From: Enterobacter asburiae
Lineage (GTDB): Bacteria > Pseudomonadota > Gammaproteobacteria > Enterobacterales > Enterobacteriaceae
Length of the DNA: 64,000 bases
Reading direction: 5' to 3'
Assembly (NCBI RefSeq): GCF_024599655.1
Contig: NZ_CP102247.1
Location: forward strand, 1,240,001 to 1,304,000
The notes beneath the pieces were generated by a model. It searched no databases. It was not told the DNA's origin and saw only the letters and a list, made by a program, of their open reading frames with translations. Below, one piece after another: positions 43,491 through 51,104 of the stretch (positions are counted from its first letter, which is position 1; each line of letters opens with the position of its first letter). The position numbers were made by a program, and so were the translations under genes.

Positions 43491-44957
43491 ATGCTACGTA
43501 TCGCTAAAGAAGCACTGACGTTTGACGACGTCCTCCTCGTTCCCGCTCACTCCACCGTTCTGCCGAATACTGCCGATCTCAGCACGCAGTTGACGAAAAC
43601 CATTCGCCTGAACATTCCTATGCTCTCTGCGGCAATGGACACCGTGACTGAAGCGCGCCTGGCTATCGCCCTGGCACAGGAAGGTGGCATTGGCTTTATT
43701 CACAAAAACATGTCTATCGAACGTCAGGCGGAAGAAGTTCGCCGCGTGAAGAAACATGAATCCGGCATCGTGTCTGACCCACAGACCGTTCTGCCAACCA
43801 CTACCCTGCACGAAGTGAAGGCCCTGACCGAACGTAACGGCTTCGCCGGTTACCCGGTTGTGACCGAAGAGAACGAGCTGGTCGGTATCATCACCGGTCG
43901 TGACGTGCGTTTCGTGACTGACCTGAACCAGCCTGTCAGCGTGTACATGACGCCAAAAGAGCGTCTGGTTACCGTTCGCGAAGGTGAAACCCGCGACGTG
44001 GTGCTGGCAAAAATGCACGAAAAACGCGTTGAAAAAGCGCTGGTTGTTGACAGCAGCTTCCACCTGCGCGGCATGATCACCGTTAAAGATTTCCAGAAAG
44101 CAGAACGTAAACCTAACGCCTGTAAAGACGAGCATGGCCGTCTGCGCGTTGGCGCTGCGGTTGGCGCAGGTGCCGGTAACGAAGAGCGCGTTGACGCGCT
44201 GGTTGCTGCGGGCGTTGACGTCCTGCTGATTGACTCCTCTCACGGCCACTCCGAAGGCGTTCTGCAGCGTATTCGTGATACCCGTGCCAAATACCCTGAC
44301 CTGCAGATCATCGGCGGTAACGTGGCCACTGGCGCAGGCGCTCGCGCGCTGGCTGACGCTGGCTGCAGCGCGGTGAAAGTGGGTATCGGCCCTGGCTCTA
44401 TCTGTACCACGCGTATCGTGACCGGCGTGGGCGTTCCACAGATTACCGCCGTGTCTGACGCGGTTGAAGCGCTGGAAGGCACCGGTATTCCGGTTATCGC
44501 TGACGGCGGTATCCGCTTCTCTGGCGACATCGCTAAAGCGATCGCCGCGGGCGCAGCTGCCGTGATGGTAGGCTCCATGCTGGCCGGTACCGAAGAATCC
44601 CCGGGTGAAATCGAACTCTACCAGGGGCGTTCTTACAAATCCTACCGCGGTATGGGCTCCCTGGGCGCGATGTCCAAAGGTTCCTCTGACCGTTACTTCC
44701 AGACCGATAACGCCGCTGACAAACTGGTACCGGAAGGTATCGAAGGTCGCGTTGCCTATAAAGGCCGTCTGAAGGAGATCATTCACCAGCAGATGGGCGG
44801 CCTGCGCTCCTGTATGGGTCTGACCGGCTGTGGTACCATTGACCTGCTGCGTACTAAAGCGGAATTCGTACGCATCAGCGGTGCGGGTATCCAGGAGAGC
44901 CACGTTCACGACGTGACGATCACCAAAGAGTCCCCGAACTATCGTCTGGGCTCCTGA
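43491..44957 (+). CDS. guaB: IMP dehydrogenase
   Basis: A 488-residue enzyme oxidising IMP to XMP with NAD, the committed step of GMP synthesis. The catalytic cysteine C305 is in GPGSICTTR, the mobile flap region is near 400-420, and a CBS pair occupies about 95-205. E. coli length retained; ATG at 43491 gives MLRIAKEALTFDDVLL, whereas the frame opens two codons earlier. It is followed by a terminator-like hairpin and guaA. Confidence 0.97.
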   Translation: MLRIAKEALTFDDVLLVPAHSTVLPNTADLSTQLTKTIRLNIPMLSAAMDTVTEARLAIALAQEGGIGFIHKNMSIERQAEEVRRVKKHESGIVSDPQTVLPTTTLHEVKALTERNGFAGYPVVTEENELVGIITGRDVRFVTDLNQPVSVYMTPKERLVTVREGETRDVVLAKMHEKRVEKALVVDSSFHLRGMITVKDFQKAERKPNACKDEHGRLRVGAAVGAGAGNEERVDALVAAGVDVLLIDSSHGHSEGVLQRIRDTRAKYPDLQIIGGNVATGAGARALADAGCSAVKVGIGPGSICTTRIVTGVGVPQITAVSDAVEALEGTGIPVIADGGIRFSGDIAKAIAAGAAAVMVGSMLAGTEESPGEIELYQGRSYKSYRGMGSLGAMSKGSSDRYFQTDNAADKLVPEGIEGRVAYKGRLKEIIHQQMGGLRSCMGLTGCGTIDLLRTKAEFVRISGAGIQESHVHDVTITKESPNYRLGS

Positions 44958-44966
44958 TAAGTTTCC

Positions 44967-44998
44967 GCGCCCGGCTTCTGCCGGGCGCTCTGTTTTTG
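44967..44998 (+). terminator. Hairpin in the guaB-guaA gap
   Basis: GCGCCCGGC (44967-44975) pairs with GCCGGGCGC (44980-44988) around a TTCT loop, followed by TCTGTTTTTG. It looks like a partial terminator that would lower guaA relative to guaB. Confidence 0.7.
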
Positions 44999-45024
44999 TT
45001 TCACTTGCCTCGGAATTAGCGTCA

Positions 45025-46602
45025 ATGACGGAAAATATTCATAAACATCGCATTCTCATCCTGGACTTCGGTTCTCAGTACACTCAGCTGGTGGCGCGTC
45101 GCGTACGTGAACTGGGCGTTTACTGTGAGCTGTGGGCGTGGGATGTCACGGAAGCACAGATTCGCGAATTCAATCCAAGCGGCATCATCCTGTCCGGCGG
45201 CCCGGAAAGCACCACCGAAGAGAACAGCCCTCGTGCGCCGCAGTACGTGTTCGAAGCTGGCGTGCCGGTATTCGGCGTTTGCTACGGTATGCAGACCATG
45301 GCAATGCAGCTGGGCGGCCACGTAGAAGGCTCCAACGAGCGCGAGTTTGGCTACGCACAAGTAGAAGTTGTGACCGACAGCGCGCTGGTGCGCGGTATCG
45401 AAGACTCCCTGACCGCAGACGGCAAACCGCTGCTGGACGTGTGGATGAGCCACGGCGACAAAGTTACCGCCATCCCGTCTGACTTCGTGACCGTTGCCAG
45501 CACCGAAAGCTGCCCGTTTGCCATCATGGCGAACGAAGAAAAACGCTTCTACGGCGTGCAGTTCCACCCGGAAGTGACCCACACCCGTCAGGGTATGCGC
45601 ATGCTGGAGCGCTTCGTGCGTGACATCTGCCAGTGTGAAGCTCTGTGGACTCCGGCAAAAATCATCTACGACGCCGTTGAGCGTATCCGCCAGCAGGTTG
45701 GCAATGACAAAGTGATCCTCGGCCTCTCCGGCGGCGTGGACTCCTCCGTGACCGCGATGCTGCTGCACCGCGCCATCGGCAAAAACCTGACCTGCGTGTT
45801 CGTGGACAACGGTCTGCTGCGTCTCAACGAAGCCCAGCAGGTTATGGACATGTTCGGCGACCACTTCGGTCTGAACATTGTTCACGTGGAAGGCGAGCAG
45901 CGCTTCCTGGACGCGCTGAAAGGCGAGAACGATCCGGAAGCGAAACGTAAGATCATCGGTCGCGTGTTCGTGGAAGTGTTCGACGAAGAAGCGCTGAAGC
46001 TGGAAGACGTGAAGTGGCTGGCGCAGGGCACCATCTACCCTGACGTGATCGAGTCTGCGGCCTCCGCAACCGGTAAAGCACACGTCATCAAATCTCACCA
46101 CAACGTGGGCGGCCTGCCGAAAGAGATGAAAATGGGCCTGGTTGAACCGCTGCGCGAACTGTTCAAAGACGAAGTGCGCAAGATCGGTCTGGAACTGGGT
46201 CTGCCGTACGACATGCTCTACCGTCACCCGTTCCCGGGTCCGGGTCTGGGCGTGCGCGTGCTGGGCGAAGTGAAGAAAGAGTACTGCGACCTGCTGCGTC
46301 GCGCGGACGCTATCTTCATCGAAGAGCTGCACAAAGCTGACCTGTACAACAAAGTGAGCCAGGCGTTCACCGTGTTCCTGCCGGTTCGCTCCGTCGGCGT
46401 CATGGGCGATGGCCGTAAGTACGACTGGGTTGTCTCCCTGCGTGCGGTTGAAACCATCGACTTCATGACCGCGCACTGGGCGCACCTGCCGTATGACTTC
46501 TTAGGCCGCGTGTCTAACCGCATCATCAACGAAGTGAACGGTATTTCCCGCGTGGTGTATGACATCAGCGGTAAGCCACCTGCTACGATTGAGTGGGAAT
46601 GA
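45025..46602 (+). CDS. guaA: GMP synthase (glutamine-hydrolysing)
   Basis: A 525-residue enzyme aminating XMP to GMP. The N-terminal class I glutamine amidotransferase has the nucleophile C86 in VCYGMQTM with partners in HPEV (near 181). The ATP-pyrophosphatase P-loop SGGVDSSV is near 235, followed by the C-terminal dimerisation domain ending in PPATIEWE. Same length as E. coli. The 3' end of guaA is a known integration hotspot for genomic islands, and the DNA beyond it is atypical here. Confidence 0.97.
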   Translation: MTENIHKHRILILDFGSQYTQLVARRVRELGVYCELWAWDVTEAQIREFNPSGIILSGGPESTTEENSPRAPQYVFEAGVPVFGVCYGMQTMAMQLGGHVEGSNEREFGYAQVEVVTDSALVRGIEDSLTADGKPLLDVWMSHGDKVTAIPSDFVTVASTESCPFAIMANEEKRFYGVQFHPEVTHTRQGMRMLERFVRDICQCEALWTPAKIIYDAVERIRQQVGNDKVILGLSGGVDSSVTAMLLHRAIGKNLTCVFVDNGLLRLNEAQQVMDMFGDHFGLNIVHVEGEQRFLDALKGENDPEAKRKIIGRVFVEVFDEEALKLEDVKWLAQGTIYPDVIESAASATGKAHVIKSHHNVGGLPKEMKMGLVEPLRELFKDEVRKIGLELGLPYDMLYRHPFPGPGLGVRVLGEVKKEYCDLLRRADAIFIEELHKADLYNKVSQAFTVFLPVRSVGVMGDGRKYDWVVSLRAVETIDFMTAHWAHLPYDFLGRVSNRIINEVNGISRVVYDISGKPPATIEWE

Positions 46603-46649
46603 TTTTACGTCTGGTAACAGCCTGTACGTAAAAGCAGTAAAACACCTCT

Positions 46650-46676
46650 AAGCCCTCTTAATTGAGGGCTTTTTTA
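46650..46676 (+). terminator. Terminator after guaA
   Basis: AAGCCCTC-TTAATT-GAGGGCTT followed by TTTT: a clear intrinsic terminator for the guaBA operon. Confidence 0.9.
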
Positions 46677-47231
46677 CTTCATTTAGGTGCGTTTGACTAT
46701 ATGTGATAATACGAGGCATGGTTTGAACATGGTATGTTTGAGGGGGTATGATTTATAATTAATGCAATGAATTACATCTGATACTTTGCTGCTCCAGCTC
46801 TAACCTAAAGATACTATTTACAATGTTAATGGCTGTGATTGTCTATAAGATAGCTGTCATTACCGCGGCCTAACGACTCGATTAATCGCGGACAAGAAAT
46901 GTCGTTATGGTGTTGGGAAAGCGTGCGAGCATCTTGATGAAGCAAATGGTTGCTGATGGAAAGTCCCCGGCCAAAGAAATGGCCGATGCTAAGATGAGAG
47001 CGAAAGGTGCATAAATACTAATTTAGGCGTAGCCAGGTTCTGCTAAGAGGGAAGTTGCGCCAATGCTTACATTTTCACTTAGAGAGTCAGTTTCAGCCCA
47101 TCAAAGAGTTAATGTGATCTGCTTTGCGTTAAAATAGCACTCTCTAAGTGCGGGTTTTTTAATATAAGACAAAAGACAGTTCTGCCAATTTTTGTATCAG
47201 AAATATTAGGCAAAAATGAGCCATAAGGGGT
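46677..47231. other. Gene-poor AT-rich stretch downstream of guaA
   Basis: No supported gene in 555 bases. It contains a 35-codon open frame at 46907-47014 (plus strand) ending in Lys- and Ala-rich sequence with no ribosome site, perhaps a gene remnant, and a long inverted repeat with a terminator-like end (47076-47160). Base composition and spacing suggest acquired DNA. No integrase or clear direct repeat of the guaA end was found by eye. Confidence 0.5.
47076..47160 (+). terminator. Orphan terminator within a 12-bp inverted repeat
   Basis: CACTTAGAGAGT (47076-47087) is a perfect inverted repeat of ACTCTCTAAGTG (47139-47150), 51 bases apart. The right arm can also fold by itself as GCAC-TCTCTAA-GTGC (47137-47151) followed by GGG and six T residues. 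The two structures are mutually exclusive. No plus-strand gene ends here, so this may be the 3' end of an unannotated small RNA. Confidence 0.45.
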
Positions 47232-47858
47232 TTAGATTACATCAGTATGCCTTTTTTCTAAAAAAATGACCTGTTTCTTTAACATATCGTCAATATATTC
47301 TTTTCTTCTCTTTATTTTTTTACTACTACACGGATCTTCATTTTTTCTAGTCGGGTATTTTAATCTGGCTATTAGTTCACTTGGATCTTTTTTGTCTGAC
47401 ACGGATAATTTGGAAAAACCAACTTTAGTATGTCCAAAATAAGCACAATGCAAATATGCTTTACCTATGTGTTTTTTATTTTGTACTGCTTTGCTTAATA
47501 GTATGGCAATTACTTGTTCTCTAATTTTTCGACGAAGCGTTTTCTCGTATCTACCGGTTAATGTCCTGACTAGTTGTTGTTCTACTGTGCTTCCTCCTTG
47601 AGTTATTCTTTTTGTCAGTCGCAGATAAATACATCTAATGATAGCGATTGGATCTATACCATAGTGTATGGGATTTCTGTGATCTTCTGCTGTGATTAAT
47701 ACATGGTAATAATAGTCATCTATCATAGAGAATGATTTTTTCTCTTTTTTTATATAATCAACACATTTAACTAAATCTTTAATAATGCTTTTATTCTTGG
47801 ATAAAAAAAAGCACGCAATTAGGTGAGGGATGGTAAGTAGTGTCAGAAACAATTTCAT
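47232..47858 (-). CDS. Stand-alone GT51 peptidoglycan glycosyltransferase-like protein
   Basis: A 208-residue protein with an N-terminal hydrophobic anchor (about 1-19) and a compact GT51 domain. Motif 1 is AEDHRNPIHYGID (57-69, catalytic E58); motif 2 is QGGSTVEQQ (87-95); motif 3 is RRKIRE (109-114, second Glu E114); motif 4 is KKHIGKAYLH (128-137), with His in place of the usual Asn of YLN. SELIARLKYP (160-169) matches the EAALLA region. It is shorter than MtgA (about 240) but keeps both catalytic glutamates, so activity on lipid II is plausible. There is no transpeptidase domain. It follows an unknown membrane protein by eight bases and uses AT-rich codons unlike its neighbours. Role unknown. 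Confidence 0.75.
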   Translation of the reverse strand: MKLFLTLLTIPHLIACFFLSKNKSIIKDLVKCVDYIKKEKKSFSMIDDYYYHVLITAEDHRNPIHYGIDPIAIIRCIYLRLTKRITQGGSTVEQQLVRTLTGRYEKTLRRKIREQVIAILLSKAVQNKKHIGKAYLHCAYFGHTKVGFSKLSVSDKKDPSELIARLKYPTRKNEDPCSSKKIKRRKEYIDDMLKKQVIFLEKRHTDVI

Positions 47859-47866
47859 TTTTTATC

Positions 47867-48400
47867 TTAAAACTTTTCATTTTGAAATACAGCGGTGCCT
47901 GTGGAGTCGGCGGCTGTCGTTGTAAAAACACCGCTGGTTTTTAGCTTGGCTCTATTTAAAGAAATTACGAGTGATGACGGCCTTTGGGCACCATTAGCAT
48001 CACCTTTTAAAGATATATGTATATTCATTTTGTTTCTTCCTAGGTAATACCGCTCTATTGTTAACACAACATCACCTGTGTTCCTGTCTTTGCCTGTATA
48101 TGGTCTCATATAACCGTTTGGTTCTATGTCATATATTTTTTCTATTTTTCCAATTGCTTTTGTCGCTGACTCGTTAATTAATGTAAGAACAAAGAATGAA
48201 GATAATCCTTTATAGCTGTTCATTGCTGTCTGTTCTGTTTTTATTTTCAAATAAAAAACACCAGAAAATGATGGCGGTTTTTTTAATTTGTCTTTAATTA
48301 AGAAAACGATAATGGCACTAATGAAAAATACCAAAAGTCCTGCAACTAAACTGCCTAGATTGTTTGATGAAAAAGCAAAACATTTGATTGATTCGAACAT
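47867..48400 (-). CDS. Small membrane-anchored beta-rich protein of unknown function
   Basis: I do not recognise this 177-residue protein. It has one membrane helix (about 15-36, LGSLVAGLLVFFISAIIVFLI) followed by a basic Lys stretch and then a soluble domain (about 45-177) predicted by eye to be mostly beta strands, with alternating hydrophobic residues. Orientation would place most of it in the cytoplasm by the positive-inside rule, since KDKLKK follows the helix. AGGAGG at 48406-48413 on the minus strand is a strong ribosome site. It is the first gene of a two-gene unit with the GT51 protein. The layout vaguely recalls membrane effectors of defence systems, but I see no sequence link. Confidence 0.65.
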   Translation of the reverse strand: MFESIKCFAFSSNNLGSLVAGLLVFFISAIIVFLIKDKLKKPPSFSGVFYLKIKTEQTAMNSYKGLSSFFVLTLINESATKAIGKIEKIYDIEPNGYMRPYTGKDRNTGDVVLTIERYYLGRNKMNIHISLKGDANGAQRPSSLVISLNRAKLKTSGVFTTTAADSTGTAVFQNEKF

Positions 48401-48876
48401 AAAACACCTCCTACTAAATTGCCTTTATCAAAAATTGATGTCAATGTTTGCAAGTTATTTAATGAACAGGAATGTTATTCCATTATAAATATTGTTTCAA
48501 CAAGATTCGTACTCAAAGATGTCTTGCCGTCTTGGACGTTATGTTTCAGTGTGTACATGCAACGGTTTAAAGATTACGCGGTCTTCTTATTTACTAAATG
48601 TAAACTTCCGAGTCCCACTCACTCCTGATCTAACCCCCACAAGCCCACTCCCTTTAGAGCATAGTAGTTCAGGTCTCTAAAATCGCATGACTCACCTGGA
48701 TAGGGCCCTTACAATTGCCTCCGAGCCGAACTTTCGACAACTGTTAGGTCACCAAAAAGCTAAACGGGGCATTTCGTGTTGAAACTCAGAACCATCCAGG
48801 ATATTACACCCCTTATGAATGGTTCCACCGCGCCCCGTGCAAAGCCGACACTCATTAACCAACGGAGATTATCATC
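48401..48876. other. 476-base region without a supported gene
   Basis: The left part (to about 48600) is AT-rich and holds the promoter region of the minus-strand cassette. The right part is more balanced in composition and probably carries the promoter of the YcgJ-like gene. Short open frames here lack ribosome sites. The change near 48600-48700 may mark the edge of an acquired segment. Confidence 0.4.
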
Positions 48877-49239
48877 TTGAACAAGTCAATTCTCGCATGC
48901 TCTATGGCCGCGCTGTTGGCCGTGTCCGCCATGTCCGCCCAGGCCAGAACCCCCGCCAGGCTCAAGTCGCCAGTATCGGGCGTGCTCTGCGACCGATATG
49001 TATGCGCCAATGACAAGGGATTATCCCGCGATTTGACAGAGACGTATCTCGGTAAGAAGGCTGCTGCAAACGAGGTGTTCACGTCGAGCAATGTCGATCT
49101 GACCGAATTCACCTTTGCCAACGGTATTTTCTGCGATGTTAAGGAACGACTGTGCCGTGAAGATCGCTATTATGGCGCGAACGGACAGCGCTCCGGGGCT
49201 GTATCTAAAAAGTACACAAAGCTGCTCTTTGGCGAATAA
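48877..49239 (+). CDS. YcgJ-like secreted protein (Fels-1 prophage-like family)
   Basis: A 120-residue protein with a Sec signal peptide (about 1-23, cleavage after AQA). The mature part has the pattern SPVSGVLCDRYVCAND...GLSRDLTETYLG...DLTEFTFANGIFCD seen in E. coli YcgJ and the Fels-1 prophage-like family, with four cysteines that could form two disulfides. The best start is TTG at 48877, nine bases after CGGAG; no ATG fits. Function is unknown. Its position next to atypical DNA suggests it was acquired together with it. Confidence 0.72.
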   Translation: MNKSILACSMAALLAVSAMSAQARTPARLKSPVSGVLCDRYVCANDKGLSRDLTETYLGKKAAANEVFTSSNVDLTEFTFANGIFCDVKERLCREDRYYGANGQRSGAVSKKYTKLLFGE

Positions 49240-49455
49240 TGGTGATAAAAAGCGACCACAGGAAGAGACTACTTATAGGGATATAAATTATATTTTGTAG
49301 CGTACATTATAAATGATGATGTAATTGTCAAAATTAAATTTCTCGTTAAAAGTTGTATTGCGGAATATTACTCTGTTACTACCCTTTAGCTGAGCGTAAC
49401 AGTGAAGCGGTCTGGTTACGTGAATTCCCATTCACTACCATGAGCGAATAAAGGA
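49240..49455. other. Intergenic region before the SQR-like gene
   Basis: No gene. AT-rich on the left; probably holds the promoter for the flavoprotein operon. AAAGGA before ATG 49456 is the ribosome site. Confidence 0.4.
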
Positions 49456-50652
49456 ATGAAAAACCGCATAATGATTGTCGGCGGCGGCACGGGAGGAACC
49501 ATTGTTGCCAACCTGCTGGCCAGAAAATTACGACGTGAAATTGCTGCCGGTCAGGTAGAGCTGGTACTGATTTCCGAATCACCGGTGCATTACTACAAAC
49601 CCGCGTTTATGTATGTCGCGTTTAACCTCTTCCATCATCATGAGCTGGCCCGGCCTGAACGGCAATTACTGAGTCCGGAAATTCGATTTATTACCGATAA
49701 GATTGAGTCGTTCGATTTTAAACAGCGTCGACTGTACGGTGCCAGTAAGCAACATTACGACTGGGATCTGCTGGTTATCGCAACCGGCTGCACGCCTTTC
49801 CCGCAAAAGATCCCCGGCCTTGCCGAAGCGGGCGATCATTTTTATCAATACGCGGCGGCAAGACAATTAGCGCATAAGCTCTCCACCATTAAAAAGGGGC
49901 GAATATTTATTACCGTCTCTTTCCCGGAAACGCCGAATGTTCCCCATCAGTGCGGCATCGCCCCCATTGAAACCACGCTTATGGTTGACGACTATCTTCG
50001 CCAGCGCGGCGTACGTAATCAGGTTGAGATTGTTTATACCTATCCGACAGTCGCGCAGCTGCTGCGAAACTGCCTGTTCCTGCAGCGTCCGGTTGGGGAG
50101 GCGCTGGGCGATATTTTTGCTGCCAAAGGAATACAGCACCAGCGCGGCTTTACCTTAAGCCATGTCGATCCTGACAGCAAAATTGCCTATTCCGCCGAGG
50201 GCGACTCGCAGAACTTCGACATCCTGATGGCAACGCCTCCCATCAGGGCGGTCGAAGCGGTGCGTAATACGGGACTCAGTGAGGTTCAGAACGGTGAAGG
50301 CTGGCTGCCGACGGATCACCAAACGCTGGGCGTCTACGGCCTGGAAGGGGTGTATGTGATCGGCGATACCGTTGATCTCCCGATCAGTAAAGCCGGGGGA
50401 TCGTGCCACAACCAGGCGCCGATCGTTGCCGATAACATTGTGGCGGAGCTGTACGGCAGACCGCCCGGAAGCGGTAACCATTACGATGGACGGGTTCAGG
50501 CCGTTGCGCAGATGGGGCTCTGGGCCGGTATGCCGTTGGTGTATGACTATCGCAATGACGTGACGCCCATGCCTGCGACGAAACTCGGCGGCATGCTGCG
50601 AAACGGTTTTAACCGTGGTCTCTATTGGGGTGTCGTGAGGGGGATGTTCTGA
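49456..50652 (+). CDS. Sulfide:quinone reductase-like FAD flavoprotein
   Basis: A 398-residue flavoprotein of the SQR/FCSD/NDH-2 superfamily. The N-terminal dinucleotide fold is MIVGGGTGGTIVANLL (6-21), with the second FAD contact VYVIGDTVDLPISKAGG at 299-315. Cysteines at 112 (ATGCTP), 166 (HQCGIAP) and 317 (GGSCHNQAP) occupy positions near the catalytic and accessory Cys of SQRs; the third is not in the classical position. It could oxidise sulfide or a polysulfide and pass electrons to quinone. It is coupled by a one-base overlap to a DUF1641 gene, a frequent SQR companion. The substrate is inferred, not shown. Confidence 0.8.
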   Translation: MKNRIMIVGGGTGGTIVANLLARKLRREIAAGQVELVLISESPVHYYKPAFMYVAFNLFHHHELARPERQLLSPEIRFITDKIESFDFKQRRLYGASKQHYDWDLLVIATGCTPFPQKIPGLAEAGDHFYQYAAARQLAHKLSTIKKGRIFITVSFPETPNVPHQCGIAPIETTLMVDDYLRQRGVRNQVEIVYTYPTVAQLLRNCLFLQRPVGEALGDIFAAKGIQHQRGFTLSHVDPDSKIAYSAEGDSQNFDILMATPPIRAVEAVRNTGLSEVQNGEGWLPTDHQTLGVYGLEGVYVIGDTVDLPISKAGGSCHNQAPIVADNIVAELYGRPPGSGNHYDGRVQAVAQMGLWAGMPLVYDYRNDVTPMPATKLGGMLRNGFNRGLYWGVVRGMF

Positions 50653-51032
50653 TGAGTGAACAGGAACAGTTATTAAAAAGCCTCGCCCCGCTGATGGCAG
50701 GCAATCGCCTGAATAATCTGGTTGATCTGCTGGCCTTAGCAGCAGACATGCTGGAAATGACCGATACCGCGATGGTCGAAAAGCTGGCTGGCGTGTTTGA
50801 AGATGTGGTCACCGTCGGTTGGGAAGGGGGAACCGCGCTACGCATGGCCTGGGGAGAGCAAATTAACCGGGAAGGAGATATTTCGCTTCGGCAGGTGTTT
50901 GCCATGCTCAACGATCCTGATACCCGCCGCGGCATCATGCTTTTATTGCGCGTGTTACAGATTACGGGGCAACGTCTGAATTCCCTCGCTTCCGTCAGTT
51001 ATTCTGATTGCCCCGAGATAAGGAGCCGTTAA
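50652..51032 (+). CDS. DUF1641 domain protein
   Basis: A 126-residue all-alpha protein without signal or membrane segments. The central region (about 25-100) resembles DUF1641, which often sits next to SQR or NAD(P)H-dependent flavoproteins and is thought to be a small partner subunit. Its ATG overlaps the SQR stop (TGATG). Function is unknown. A REP-like element follows. Confidence 0.75.
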   Translation: MSEQEQLLKSLAPLMAGNRLNNLVDLLALAADMLEMTDTAMVEKLAGVFEDVVTVGWEGGTALRMAWGEQINREGDISLRQVFAMLNDPDTRRGIMLLLRVLQITGQRLNSLASVSYSDCPEIRSR

Positions 51033-51056
51033 TGTCTGGCTGATGCTCTTCAGGCG

Positions 51057-51088
51057 GCCGGGTATCGGCTATACCTTACCCGGCCCAC
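51057..51088. repeat. Degenerate REP element
   Basis: GCCGGGTATCGGC...TTACCCGGCCCAC forms an imperfect palindrome of REP type in the gap between the convergent DUF1641 gene and iolR. Confidence 0.65.
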
Positions 51089-51104
51089 CAAACGGCATTA
51101 GGGG

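Noticed and set aside
43494..44909. 471-codon frame antisense to guaB, and a similar one opposite guaA (45022-46485)
   Set aside because: Shadows of highly biased core genes; no ribosome sites or domain features.
46603..46633. Inverted repeat TTTTACG...CGTAAAA just after guaA as an attachment site
   Set aside because: I found no second copy at the right side of the atypical segment; it may simply be a transcript hairpin.
47867..48400. Assignment of the small membrane protein as a Cap15-type CBASS effector
   Set aside because: Cap15 proteins have two membrane helices and are encoded next to a cyclic nucleotide synthase; here there is one helix and no such gene.
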